NCBI GenBank assembly: GCA_949045875.1
Contig: CARPYP010000006.1
Span: 1 to 64,000, forward strand
From: an uncultured Clostridia bacterium
GTDB taxonomy: Bacteria > Bacillota > Clostridia > TANB77 > CAG-508
Reading direction: 5' to 3'
DNA length: 64,000 nucleotides
Below the pieces are notes generated by a model, which saw nothing but the letters and a program-made list of their open reading frames with translations, was not told where the DNA came from and did not search any database. Positions 16,401 to 26,213 of the stretch are shown here, piece after piece (positions within the stretch are counted from its first letter, which is position 1; every line of letters begins with the position of its first letter). The position numbers and the translations under genes are program-made.

Positions 16401-17351
16401 TTAATCATATAATTCTATTCTCTTAAAATTTGTAGTATCATAATTTATATTCAATTTTTCTTCTGTTACAACATTTCTTTCAAAAACAAATGATGTTTCC
16501 CTGTAAAACTTTTCATTACTTTCTATTAGTCTTATATCAGTTAAGTTATTTTTATCAATCCAATATTCATTGTAATTTATTTCGTTACCCTCTCTATAAA
16601 CATACCATTCTCTTTCTTCAAAAAATTTTATTTCCATATCCTTATAATCTATATTCTTAAAGTCATCTAAACTTGCATGATATCCTATATCGTCTAATAT
16701 ATATTTATTATCAACATAAGAAGAATGTTTAATAACATCTGTACTATTTTCATCATTAATGTGTATTTCTTTAATACTATTATCATTAATATCTATTTCT
16801 GTAATTTTATCTGAACCTATTTCGCCATATCTTACTTTTTCAGTTTTATCTGCATTCATACTTTTAAAATTTTCATATATTTTGAATTTACTATCTTTAC
16901 AATAAATATCATTACTTATTTCAAAACTTCCTGTTTCAAAATAATTTTTGTATATATTTTTTTGAGTCAAATGATAATTGTCTAATTTCATATTTTCATC
17001 GTAAATTTCTTGAATATTATCATATAAAGTCTTATTAAATTCTTTATATATTGTACAGCCTAAAAATATTATAGCTATTATTGATATAATAATACTACTA
17101 ACTTGTAATATACCTTTATGCATTTGTAGCTTTTTATTGACCTTTTTTATTTTTTCCACTTCAATTTTAGTATCATTTTTTAACTTGTCTTCTTCTTTAA
17201 CAATATCCATTTTCATAATATCTAATTTATTTTTGCAATTACTACACTCTTTTATATGTTCTTCTATAAATTCTTTTGTGTCATTAGTTACATCATCTTC
17301 TACATATATGGGAAGTAAGTCTAATACAATATTACAAATCTTTTTATTCAT
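16401..17351 (-). CDS. Anti-sigma factor with zinc-finger N-terminus
   Basis: A protein of 316 residues. The N-terminal zf-HC2 anti-sigma motif appears as HIKECSNCKNKL within the first 45 residues. One membrane segment lies at about 80-102 (ILQVSSIIISIIAIIFLGC), followed by an extracytoplasmic domain of about 210 residues. It would hold the ECF sigma factor encoded immediately upstream at the membrane. The two genes overlap by eight bases. The signal it senses is unknown. Confidence 0.8.
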   Translation of the reverse strand: MNKKICNIVLDLLPIYVEDDVTNDTKEFIEEHIKECSNCKNKLDIMKMDIVKEEDKLKNDTKIEVEKIKKVNKKLQMHKGILQVSSIIISIIAIIFLGCTIYKEFNKTLYDNIQEIYDENMKLDNYHLTQKNIYKNYFETGSFEISNDIYCKDSKFKIYENFKSMNADKTEKVRYGEIGSDKITEIDINDNSIKEIHINDENSTDVIKHSSYVDNKYILDDIGYHASLDDFKNIDYKDMEIKFFEEREWYVYREGNEINYNEYWIDKNNLTDIRLIESNEKFYRETSFVFERNVVTEEKLNINYDTTNFKRIELYD

Positions 17352-17817
17352 TTTCCAATTCCTCCTTTAATTTTAATTTACCTCTATAAAACCTAGTTCT
17401 TGCCCATTGTTCAGATTTATTAAATAAATTTCCTATTTCTTTAAAAGTTAAATTTGAATGCATTTTTATAAGCAAAATTTCTTTAGTTGTGGAATCTAAT
17501 TTGTTTATCTCTTGATAAACTCTTAATAATTCTTGTTTATCTTCTATATTTTCAAAATCCGAATTATAAAGTGTATTTTCTTCTAAAGGAACAAATTCTA
17601 TTTTACTTTTTCTTTTTAAATAATTATTCCAATTGTTTTTTGCTATTTTACACAACCATGTATAAATACTACTATTTCCTTTAAAACTCTCTGTATTTTT
17701 CATTGCATTATAAAATGTATCTTGTAATATTTCCTCAGCTATATCATTATTTTTGCATAATGAATAAATATATTTATATATCTTTGAAGCATATTTTTCA
17801 TACATTTCTTCATTCAC
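17344..17817 (-). CDS. ECF sigma factor
   Basis: A protein of 157 residues. Region 2 (DIAEEILQDTFYNAMKN, then YTWLCKIAKNNWNNYL) and region 4 (LTFKEIGNLFNKSEQWARTR) are typical of an ECF sigma factor. The start is GTG after GAGGGGG. Just upstream is a candidate ECF promoter (TGTAAC, 17 bases, GTCTATA) that also occurs before the glycosyltransferase gene, so the sigma factor is probably autoregulated and controls that gene. It overlaps its anti-sigma gene. Confidence 0.88.
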   Translation of the reverse strand: MNEEMYEKYASKIYKYIYSLCKNNDIAEEILQDTFYNAMKNTESFKGNSSIYTWLCKIAKNNWNNYLKRKSKIEFVPLEENTLYNSDFENIEDKQELLRVYQEINKLDSTTKEILLIKMHSNLTFKEIGNLFNKSEQWARTRFYRGKLKLKEELENE

Positions 17818-17836
17818 AAATACTCCCCCTCATGTA

Positions 17837-17866
17837 TATAGACAACTGAAAACTAAAAATGTTACA
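17837..17866 (-). promoter_or_regulatory. Candidate ECF sigma promoter (copy 1)
   Basis: TGTAAC (minus strand, 17861-17866), a 17-base spacer, then GTCTATA (17837-17843), 20 bases before the sigma start. The same boxes with the same spacing occur at 19577-19606. AAC in the -35 region and GTC in the -10 region are typical of ECF promoters. Confidence 0.7.
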
Positions 17867-17954
17867 AAAATTTTAAATAAAATTGTTTTTTTTGTATTTT
17901 TTACTTTAATTATTGTATAATTATAACATAGTCTAATTTTTGCATAGGCATTTA

Positions 17955-19502
17955 CTAATTGTCATTATATATTATTTTATAATCTCCTATTCTATAGCTA
18001 TTTAATTCTGTATGATAATCTTCAAATTTTACATATATAATAATTGCTTCATCATCATTTAAATTATCTATTTTTTCTTTTAATTTATTATCATTTTTAA
18101 TTTCTGTATATATTTTATTATCATCATGATTAAAATCTAAATATAATCTTAGATTACCATCATCCATTATATTATCATAAAACACTTCTTTTTTATCTGT
18201 ATTTTTCACATAACTTAATGCTTGGTAAAATCCTTTTGAAAAACAGACTGATTTATCAATTACATTAGAATAATATGAATAGAAATATATATTATAACTT
18301 ATAAATAGTATCACATAAATACTAATAGTTATGACTATATATGCTTTTTTATATTTAATATATTCATAAATTATATATATTCCCTTTGCTGATAAAATCA
18401 ATAATATATACCATACTGAATTCAATCTGTTTATATTAGTGTTGTTTATAATAAATCCTGTTAATATACTTATACTCAACCATATAAGCACTAAAAATAA
18501 TTCTATATTTATTTTCTTCTTTTCTTTTGCTATAGTTTTAATAATACTTATAATAATTACTATTATAAATACAATCGTTATATGATATGTAGTTCCAAAT
18601 ATAGCTGATGAATTCCATTCTTCTCCATCTGATTGTATAAACATTACTCCTATTGTTGCAATTATGTTATTAAATAACTGAGATAGTTTGTTATCAGAAA
18701 AAAATAACATATCTTGAGTTCTTGATAAATTAGGATAATATGGAATAGTTATATTGAAAATTTTTATTTGTGTATTTATATGTAAAGCATTTATTGCAAA
18801 CATTAGTATTATAGGCATTGCAAATACTAAAAATAAAATAATGCAAATTATTGCATTTTTATAATTTATAATTTTATTCTTAACTAAATAAATGCAAAAT
18901 ATTAATAGGAATAATGGTACAAAATATATTGCCACTCCATAACAATATAATGTTATTGCATAAAATATCATTGAAATATATATTAGTTTATTATTACTTT
19001 TTGTAATTCCTGTATATAGTAAATCCATTGCTATTAATAAAAAATGTGGAAACATATTACAGTCTAATGCCCAAATAGACTGTAATATATGCCAAGGAGA
19101 AATTACAAGTACAGCTAGTCCAATTAGAGCAATTTTTTCATTCTTTGTAATTTTCTTCGTAAAATCGTAAAACACAAATAGTGATATTATACTAACAATT
19201 AACATAGGTAATCTTGCTGTAAATAATGAATAGTTAAAAATCTTAAAAATTAATGCCATTAAATATAATAGCATCACACTTTGTCCTCCCCATCCTTGCA
19301 AATAGACAGGAAATGATATTCCATTTGCATCTTTACCAGTATCTGCTATGTCTTTGGCATTTATAATTGTCATTATTTCATCACCATTTATTTCTGAAAT
19401 TGCATTTGGAAAATTAACAATTCTTATTATAATTCCTATATTTATTAGTATTATAAATATTATTTTTTTCTTATCTAAATACTTCTTTTTATTATCTTTC
19501 AT
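17955..19502 (-). CDS. Multi-spanning glycosyltransferase, PMT/ArnT type
   Basis: A protein of 515 residues with about ten or more membrane segments, the first at 13-35. The early loop EINGDEIMTI carries acidic residues, as in GT-C glycosyltransferases (PMT/ArnT/GT39-GT83 type), which use lipid-linked sugars on the outer face of the membrane. The C-terminal 100 residues form an extracytoplasmic domain. The candidate ECF promoter upstream ties it to the sigma factor encoded next to it. It could glycosylate surface polymers or proteins, but the substrate cannot be told. Confidence 0.75.
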   Translation of the reverse strand: MKDNKKKYLDKKKIIFIILINIGIIIRIVNFPNAISEINGDEIMTIINAKDIADTGKDANGISFPVYLQGWGGQSVMLLYLMALIFKIFNYSLFTARLPMLIVSIISLFVFYDFTKKITKNEKIALIGLAVLVISPWHILQSIWALDCNMFPHFLLIAMDLLYTGITKSNNKLIYISMIFYAITLYCYGVAIYFVPLFLLIFCIYLVKNKIINYKNAIICIILFLVFAMPIILMFAINALHINTQIKIFNITIPYYPNLSRTQDMLFFSDNKLSQLFNNIIATIGVMFIQSDGEEWNSSAIFGTTYHITIVFIIVIIISIIKTIAKEKKKINIELFLVLIWLSISILTGFIINNTNINRLNSVWYILLILSAKGIYIIYEYIKYKKAYIVITISIYVILFISYNIYFYSYYSNVIDKSVCFSKGFYQALSYVKNTDKKEVFYDNIMDDGNLRLYLDFNHDDNKIYTEIKNDNKLKEKIDNLNDDEAIIIYVKFEDYHTELNSYRIGDYKIIYNDN

Positions 19503-19576
19503 TCTCTATTTATCCTCCCACAGATTATTATTTTTTATTTGCTATAATTTGACAATTTACAATTTTTTCTCATATA

Positions 19577-19606
19577 TATAGACATCTAACTCTACAAAAA
19601 GTTACA
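19577..19606 (-). promoter_or_regulatory. Candidate ECF sigma promoter (copy 2)
   Basis: TGTAAC (19601-19606, minus strand) and GTCTATA (19577-19583) with a 17-base spacer, identical in plan to the promoter of the sigma operon. It lies upstream of the glycosyltransferase gene. Confidence 0.7.
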
Positions 19607-19776
19607 AAAAAATAAAATTTGTGTCTAAATGTGTCTTTTTATGTTGTTATTTATTATTTGTGTTATTATTTATATGAGAAATTAAGCAATAATAATTGTT
19701 TGTTTAGGTAGATTAGAAACTTCTTGTTTCTTTTCTATATAATAGCTGTGGAGCCACCAATAAAGGAGAATTTATT

Positions 19777-20243
19777 ATGTTAAAGAAATTATTTGCGTTC
19801 CTTCTTACAGCATCACTTATGACTGCTATGCCTCTTGAGGTTTTCGCTGCAGAACCCGATACAAATGGAGTTATCCCTGAAGTTACAGTTACTTCTGAGG
19901 ATGATGGAATTGTTCCATATTCAAGCATATCGGGTTATTACAGTGGAACTGTTACTCCTCAGAATCCAAAGGTTTCAGTACCTTTAAATAGTGATGGTTC
20001 TGGTGGAGTTGGCATAACTATTGTGACTGAATGTTCAGTAACGGAACCTATCAGAGTGACTGCAACTGCGTACGGTGGTAGCAAGAATGCTACATTTATT
20101 GATAGCAAAAAAATAATCTCATTAGCACAAATGGTACGTATTACTTCGTGGACGGTATAACTCACTATGGAAACAATTCTGTTCTTTTTACTTTTTCTAA
20201 TCTTCATCAGAATATGAAAGTAACCATTCACATTTATGGATAA
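19777..20243 (+). CDS. Small secreted protein, frame broken at an A7 run
   Basis: A signal peptide (LFAFLLTASLMTAMPLEVFA, then AE) is followed by a mature domain with a conserved-looking beta pattern (SGYYSGTVTPQNPKVSVPL). The first frame ends at 20160. The frame one base back continues after the A-run at 20107-20113 as NGTYYFVDGITHYG and NNSVLFTFSNLH, with stop 20241-20243, which looks like the true end. One missing A would explain it, as would -1 slippage on the A-run. This is the only break in the window not at CGG. AAAGGAG lies eight bases before the ATG. Family unknown. Confidence 0.6.
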
Positions 20244-20303
20244 TGTGAAATAAGACAGAGCAAAACTAATTGAAACTATAAACCCATCCACAGCTATTAT
20301 TTT

Positions 20304-20335
20304 GAGGAACGATAAATCGTTCCTCATTTTCTATT
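20304..20335 (+). terminator. Intrinsic terminator after the secreted-protein gene
   Basis: GAGGAACGA and TCGTTCCTC pair around TAAA and are followed by T-rich sequence. Confidence 0.85.
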
Positions 20336-20441
20336 TTCTTATACATTTGCTAATATATTTAATTTTTCGACACTCCTTGACATTATTAAATAACTTTGAT
20401 AAATTATTTACAATATATTTGTGAAAGGGGGTTATATCATA

Positions 20442-20717
20442 ATGAATAAAAGTGAATTAGTAGCAAGTATTGCTCAAAAAGTAGGTTCTTCAAAAAAATC
20501 TGCTGAAGAAAATTTAGATACTTTAATTGAAATAATTTCTGAGGAATTAAAAAATAAAGGTAAAATTCAACTTGTTGGATTTGGCTCTTTTGAAACAAGA
20601 AAACGATCTGATAGAAAGGGTAAGAATCCTAGAACTGGCGAAGAATTAAGAATACCAGCATCTACTGTTCCTGTGTTCAAAGCAGGTAAAGTGTTAAAAG
20701 ACGCTGTAAATAAATAA
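20442..20717 (+). CDS. HU-family DNA-binding protein
   Basis: 91 residues, starting MNKSELVASIAQK, with the signature GKIQLVGFGSFETRKRSDR and GKNPRTGEELRIPAS. HU bends DNA and compacts the nucleoid; element-borne copies can assist recombination or transfer complexes. AAAGGGGG precedes the ATG at 20442. A GTG at 20421 lies just upstream of that site and is not the start. A perfect terminator follows directly. Confidence 0.93.
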   Translation: MNKSELVASIAQKVGSSKKSAEENLDTLIEIISEELKNKGKIQLVGFGSFETRKRSDRKGKNPRTGEELRIPASTVPVFKAGKVLKDAVNK

Positions 20718-20725
20718 AAAATTTT

Positions 20726-20755
20726 GGTACTAACTATCTCAGTTAGTACCTTTTT
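20726..20755 (+). terminator. Intrinsic terminator after the HU gene
   Basis: GGTACTAACT and AGTTAGTACC form a perfect 10-bp stem, followed by TTTTT. Confidence 0.9.
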
Positions 20756-21862
20756 CTATACTCTCCTCTCAGTCAAATATAATGGTGTTCCATAACCATA
20801 AATGACATTACTATTAATATTATATTCTTTCTGTCTACAAGTATCCCCACTAGAATTTCCTTCTATTGTATAAACTATATCATTTTCCGTTTTTTGTACA
20901 ATGCCAACATGATCGGCAAGTCCATCTTGCTCCCAGTCGAAAAATATAATATCTCCAGATTTTGCGATATATCCTCTATCTTTCCATAATCCTTTTTCCT
21001 TAAAAAAAGGCACTCCTTCATATTTACAACTAGAAAATTTAGGTATAGTTCCACTTTCTATATATCCACACTCATTAGCACACCAACTTACAAAAATTGC
21101 ACACCATTCTACATGCTCGTTAAATCCATACCACTTCCAAAACTTTTCTCCTCCAACATTTCCAACTTGCCCCATAGCTACTGCAACAATACTACTGTTT
21201 TGTTCTGTGCTTTCTCCAAACATCATTGCACAAGCCATTCCTACAATGCATAATACTAAAATTACAACGAAAGCTATCCACCCTCCTGCTAAAAATAGCG
21301 ACAACATTGATTTTGCAGTTACCACTGTTGTTTTTACAGCTTTTATGGTTGCTTTTACTCCTATTTTTATTCCTTTAATTGTTGCCTTTGTTCCTTCTTT
21401 AGCACCTTGATATGCTTTTTTGCTCGTTTTTATTGCTATTTTTTCAGTTTGTTTTGTTGTTTTGTATGCAAATTTTCCTGTTCTTTTTGATGTTTTTATT
21501 GTTTTTCTGCCCTGTTTTAATCTTTTTGTTGTTTCTTTTGCCTTTCTCTTTATTGTTTTATTTGATTTCTTTTGTTTTATTTTTTGTACTGTATAATTTG
21601 CATTTTGTTTCGTTTCTTTTACTGCTTTTTTTGCATATTTTTCTAAATCTACAATTCCTCTATGGTATATCCCTTTTTCTGTTTCTATTATTTTATTTAT
21701 GCTATATTCATTTGGATTATTATTTTCTTTCTCATCTACATTTTCTTTTGTTTTTCCTATATTATTTTTTAATTTTTGTTTATATAATGCTTTTCTATCT
21801 AATTTTTTTATAGGTATTTTTGCATCTTCCTTTTGTTTTATTCTTCTTTGTATTTCTGTCAA
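20756..21862 (-). CDS. Membrane-anchored CHAP-domain cell-wall hydrolase of the transfer apparatus
   Basis: A protein of 368 residues. The first 190 are extremely Lys-rich and probably cytoplasmic. One membrane segment lies at about 190-213. A C-terminal CHAP domain (235-365) has the catalytic Cys in EHVEWCAIFVSWC and His in ADHVGIV. Such enzymes open peptidoglycan for the conjugation channel (VirB1 role). The start is TTG, with AGGAGGTG eight bases upstream. The restored sortase stop lies just before that site, so both genes belong to the transfer operon. Confidence 0.82.
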   Translation of the reverse strand: MTEIQRRIKQKEDAKIPIKKLDRKALYKQKLKNNIGKTKENVDEKENNNPNEYSINKIIETEKGIYHRGIVDLEKYAKKAVKETKQNANYTVQKIKQKKSNKTIKRKAKETTKRLKQGRKTIKTSKRTGKFAYKTTKQTEKIAIKTSKKAYQGAKEGTKATIKGIKIGVKATIKAVKTTVVTAKSMLSLFLAGGWIAFVVILVLCIVGMACAMMFGESTEQNSSIVAVAMGQVGNVGGEKFWKWYGFNEHVEWCAIFVSWCANECGYIESGTIPKFSSCKYEGVPFFKEKGLWKDRGYIAKSGDIIFFDWEQDGLADHVGIVQKTENDIVYTIEGNSSGDTCRQKEYNINSNVIYGYGTPLYLTERRV

Positions 21863-21876
21863 TTACTTCACACCTC

Positions 21877-22618
21877 CTAGATTACTTTTTTTGCTACAAC
21901 TACTAATCTTCCGATTTTTGTTTGAGTATTCACAAGTAGATAATGTAATCAACCTATCTCCATATTGTGCTTTTTTTCCTGTATTATAAAAAGAGAGTTC
22001 CATACATTTATTTACAAATATATTAAACTCTTTTTCATCTTTTAAATTATAATAATTGTAGTAATCAAAACCTTTTGAACTATATGCTACTGTTTTGAAT
22101 ACTGCAATTATTTCATATTCTGCATACTCTTTTAAAGTATGAAATTGTATTATACTATGCTCATTGTAATACTTTTCCTTTTTATAATTTTCTAGTTCTC
22201 CAAAAACTCTCTTTCCATTTATATTATGACCATATATTATTAAGTTGTCGCTTTTTTCTATATCACAATTTTCTGCCATATATGGTGTTCCATTACTTGA
22301 ATAATTTTTATAAAAATTCCTAGTCAGATAATAATTAGGACTATATTTTGATTGCATTATGGGATAATTCATATTTGTATTTTTTATCCTTATCCACCCA
22401 ACAACATCACTATTGATTTTATACAGTTCTTCAAGATTAATTTCATCTTCTTGTATTTGTTCTTTTTCGTTGCCTTCATTGTTTGCAATAACTATCAATT
22501 CTTCAAATATTTTCTCTTGTTTTTTATCTTCTTTACAATCTCTAAAAACAAAGTAACTACTAATAAGCATTATGCCTATTAGTAGTATTATTGTTATTTT
22601 ATACATGACTTTTTTCAT
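21877..22618 (-). CDS. Class B sortase (needs +1 shift at CGG 21911-21913)
   Basis: One N-terminal membrane segment is followed by the sortase B core with catalytic His in IIYGHNINGKRVFGEL and Cys in TLSTCEYS. Codon 236 is CGG. Read straight, the protein ends in an atypical tail at 21863. Skipping the C gives NGRLVVVAKKVI and a stop at 21877, which is the normal sortase end with the catalytic Arg. About 246 residues. The ATG overlaps the virB4 stop (ATGA). Its probable substrate is the Cna-B adhesin of the same element. Confidence 0.88.
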
Positions 22619-24964
22619 TCCTGCACCTCGAACTCTTTGGGCTTGGTTGTCATTAATTTGTATAACTCTGTATTTTTGGGAAATATATTTTTAAACGGTA
22701 TTATTGCATTACTTACTTTTATTAATCCTTGACCTGTTCCTGAGTTAGTAATAAAACTTAGTTCTTTTTCTGATATTTGCAATAGTTCTGCTAGTTTTTT
22801 CCTATCTGTTGCTGACTGATTCAACATTATTACAAGTTCACTATTAGATAACATTGTTGTTGCTTTTTGATTTTTCAATATATCTGCAATGTTTTGTGTT
22901 ATCCCTGTTGCAAAACCTCCGTATTTTCTTATCCTTCTCCATAATTTTTCTATAAAGAATGATGTATATGAATGTTTGAATAATAGATAAATTTCATCTA
23001 TGAAGATATATGTTGTTTTTCCTTGTATTCTATTTTTTGAAATTCTGTTTAATATGCTATCTAAAATCACCAACATTCCTATTGGCATTAGTTGTCCTCC
23101 TAGGTCTATTATATCATAGCATATTATTCTATTGTTTACTTGTACATTAGTCTGTTTCGCAAATGTATTAAGACTTCCTTTAGTAAACAATTCTATCGAT
23201 AATGCTATGTCTTTTGCCTCTCTTTCTGGTTGTCTTAGTAATACTTTTCTAAAATCTTCCAGTGTTGGTGGTGTTCCTTGATATTTTCTATTTTCGTAAT
23301 CTTGATATACAATTTTTACACATCTATCAATTAGTGATTTATCTTTTCCTATTCCATTATCCGTTCCCATGATTTGTTCACATAGTGAAAGTACAAATTC
23401 CGCTTTATCATTTAATGGACTCTTTCCCTCTCCATAATCCTTATTTATATCTAATGCATTAATATGATTATTACTATTTGCAGATATTTTAATTACTTCT
23501 CCTCCAAGATTTTTTATCAACGCTCTATATTCTGCCTCTGGATCTATTACTATAATATCTGCATCCTTATCCTGCAACGCTATTTCCGTAATCTCTTGCT
23601 TTGCTGTAAAACTTTTTCCACTTCCGACTTACGCCCAAGATAAATGAGTTACCGTTTAGTAACTCATGTCTATCTATTAATATCATATTTTTAGAAATGA
23701 TATTTTTTCCATAGAATATCCCATTTGTATCTTGAACCTCTTGAACTTTAAAAGGCATAAATGATGACAAACTTTCTGTTGTTAGTGTTCTATTTAACTT
23801 TATTTGATTTATTCCATATGGCAATACAGTATTAAGTCCGTCTAATTGCTGATAATTGAATATTCCTAACTGACACATGCGTTTACCTGCGATTGCTTTT
23901 AGGTTTTCCGTATCATTATCTAATTCTTCTTTAGTATTTGCTGTATGAACTATTGTTATTGTTGCTAGAAACATCTTTTGATCTCGTGTCATCAAGTCCT
24001 CTAAAAATTCTTTACTTTCTTCTCTTTGTTTTTGTAACTCAAATGGTATCTCTGCAGAAAAATTTCCATTTTCATTTTGGCTTTTCTGCCACCTTGCTAT
24101 ATCTGTTTCCACTGCCATTATTTTATCATTTGCAAGTTTTATTGCTTCCTCTATTGGAACTGCTTTCATGTCAATACTTAGCATCATATTCTTATTTAGG
24201 TCTGTTAGTTCTGATATTATATCATCATTTAAAAAGTTTGCAAATTCCTTTATAAATAGTACTCTCCCATACCTATTACCCATTTTAAAGAAGTCTGTTT
24301 TAAATTCAAATATGTCTGGACAAATATAATCCTTAAAACTATGTCCTTTTTGCATTGTTTTTTTAATATCAAAGTTGTATAAATCTTCTTCTCCTGTTCT
24401 GAAGAAATCATGAAATACCCTTAGTCTTTCATTTATATCCAGCTCTGTAATCTTAGAGCCTAATTTTGAAAAGCCATTACTTAATTCTGCACTTGTTCTA
24501 TTTAAACACATTTCTGCATCTTCTACTTTTCTCTTGTTTACTGTAATAGTCATTATCTTTTCTTGTATTATTCCCTGTGCCTCCATTGTATTTTGTAATA
24601 ACATATTATTGAACTCTTTTCTATACTTCGTTAGATTATCATTTCCTAACTGCATTTTTATTTTGTTTTCAAAATCAATACCATTTAACTTCCTATTTAC
24701 AATAGTTATTTTAGGTAATAATGAATAGTCTAATAAATTTAATATACTTCCATAATCTATTGCAATCATCTCTTGTTCTTCCTTATCTGCTACAATATAA
24801 TTTATATCTGTAAATCTATAACTTTTTGAGTAGTTATTTCTCCCAACTTGAAATGTTCCATTTTCGTATATCCTCTTGATTGGTATTGCCTTTTGAACAC
24901 TTTTGGGTATTTTCATTTTTTCCTTGTCTTGATTTAATTTTAAAAATCCCATTAAAAATCTCAT
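22615..24964 (-). CDS. VirB4-family conjugation ATPase (needs +1 shift at CGG 23624-23626)
   Basis: About 782 residues once restored. The N-terminal half includes KIPKSVQKAIPIKRIYENG and the VirB4 core. Codon 447 is CGG; skipping the C gives GVSGSGKSFTA, the Walker A loop. Walker B follows as TYIFIDEIYLLF. VirB4 powers assembly and substrate movement in type IV secretion at the membrane. Without the shift the protein would stop in the P-loop. AAGGAGG lies nine bases before the ATG. The start overlaps the prgI-like gene by 131 bases, and the stop overlaps the sortase ATG. Confidence 0.9.
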
Positions 24965-25319
24965 GTTGCTTTTCCTCCTTCTTTTTCCTTCTATATTCCT
25001 GTTCTAATAATTCATTATACATATTTTCTGGTTTAAAATATAAAACTTTTGGCATTAGAATTTCTGACTTAACCCAAGTAATTATAAATTGTTCTGCATT
25101 CATTCCGTTATACCTTACAAAGCCTAAAAACCCAAATGGAATAGCACTTAATATACATAGCCAAGATAATGTTTCTAAACCCAAATGATTTCTTAATAAA
25201 AAATATATCAATACTGCTACTCCACAAGCTAAAGCAGAAAATATACATTGCCTCATAGATAGTCCAAAAAATACTTTTTCTTTATAGTCCCTTATCTCCT
25301 TGTTTATCTTAATTTCCAC
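24834..25319 (-). CDS. PrgI-family conjugation membrane protein
   Basis: A protein of 161 residues, starting MEIKINKEIRDYKEKVFFGLS, with two membrane segments at about 26-47 and 52-70 and the PrgI motif GFVRYNGMNAEQF. PrgI is a small type IV secretion component encoded before virB4 in Gram-positive elements. The start is GTG, seven bases after GGAGG. Its last 43 codons overlap the virB4 start in another frame, and the tail is Lys/Asn-rich and probably not conserved. Confidence 0.85.
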   Translation of the reverse strand: MEIKINKEIRDYKEKVFFGLSMRQCIFSALACGVAVLIYFLLRNHLGLETLSWLCILSAIPFGFLGFVRYNGMNAEQFIITWVKSEILMPKVLYFKPENMYNELLEQEYRRKKKEEKQHEIFNGIFKIKSRQGKNENTQKCSKGNTNQEDIRKWNISSWEK

Positions 25320-25330
25320 TCCATTTCCTC

Positions 25331-26194
25331 CTACCTAATAACTAATTCTTTGCTATGTTTTTGCTCTTTATATTCTTTTGTTTCTTCTACAACCTTTTGA
25401 TATATCTGTTTAAAATATTTGTGTATTTCTTCACTACCTTTTTTGTTTCCATTTATTACTAGAAATCTATATTGTCCAGTTCCAAAATTATAATCTACTA
25501 ATTTATTGTTTATAAATCCTTGTGTTGCAAGTGGTATATTGATTCCATATTGCTTTGCTAAATACAAAAAACAGTTTTGTTCTGTAATACCATTTTCATA
25601 TTTGTTATCTTTATAAAATTTTAGCTTTTCTGACTTAACGATTTCTCTTAATTGTATTCTGTTTTTTATTCCTTTTACTTGTTCATAAAATTTATTATTA
25701 ACTTGTTTTATTTTCTCTTCAGCTTTCCTTTGCTGTTCTTCTTTCCAGATTTCATCTTCTTGCTTTTTATTATATAAAAAGTCTTCTCTGCTTTCTTTTG
25801 CTCTTTCAAACATATCCATATCACAATGTTTATTTATAAATTTTAATTGACACGTATTAAAATATGACTTTTTATCTATACTTTTTTTGAAAAGCCTTAT
25901 TATATTTTCTTCATTAAAAATATCTAGCATTTCATTACAGGAATTATCCTTTTCATTATTGTCTAGTACATTTCTTAAAAACATACTGAAACGTATTGGT
26001 GCTATTCCTAATTCCCAATAGCAATTTTCTTTTTTATCTTTAAATAACATTTCTTGTCCGTCCCAATTTGCTTTTGTTTTCAGTATGGCTACTTCTTTTC
26101 CAAAATAATTTAATTTTGATACAATCTTATTTGTACATTTCAACTTATTGTCTTCAATTAACCATACTTTTTCCATTTCATTTTTTACTAACAT
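25331..26194 (-). CDS. Hypothetical protein of the transfer operon
   Basis: A protein of 287 residues that I do not recognise. It looks cytoplasmic, with no signal peptide, and is Lys/Glu-rich with a coiled-coil-like middle (about 135-190). It lies between the VirB6-like gene and prgI on the same strand, so it probably belongs to the transfer apparatus. GAGAGGAG precedes the ATG. Confidence 0.6.
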   Translation of the reverse strand: MLVKNEMEKVWLIEDNKLKCTNKIVSKLNYFGKEVAILKTKANWDGQEMLFKDKKENCYWELGIAPIRFSMFLRNVLDNNEKDNSCNEMLDIFNEENIIRLFKKSIDKKSYFNTCQLKFINKHCDMDMFERAKESREDFLYNKKQEDEIWKEEQQRKAEEKIKQVNNKFYEQVKGIKNRIQLREIVKSEKLKFYKDNKYENGITEQNCFLYLAKQYGINIPLATQGFINNKLVDYNFGTGQYRFLVINGNKKGSEEIHKYFKQIYQKVVEETKEYKEQKHSKELVIR

Positions 26195-26213
26195 AGATTT
26201 TATCTGCTCCTCT

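Noticed and set aside
21412..21813. Long Phe/Leu-rich plus-strand open frame
   Set aside because: It is the antisense shadow of the Lys-rich half of the CHAP hydrolase gene.
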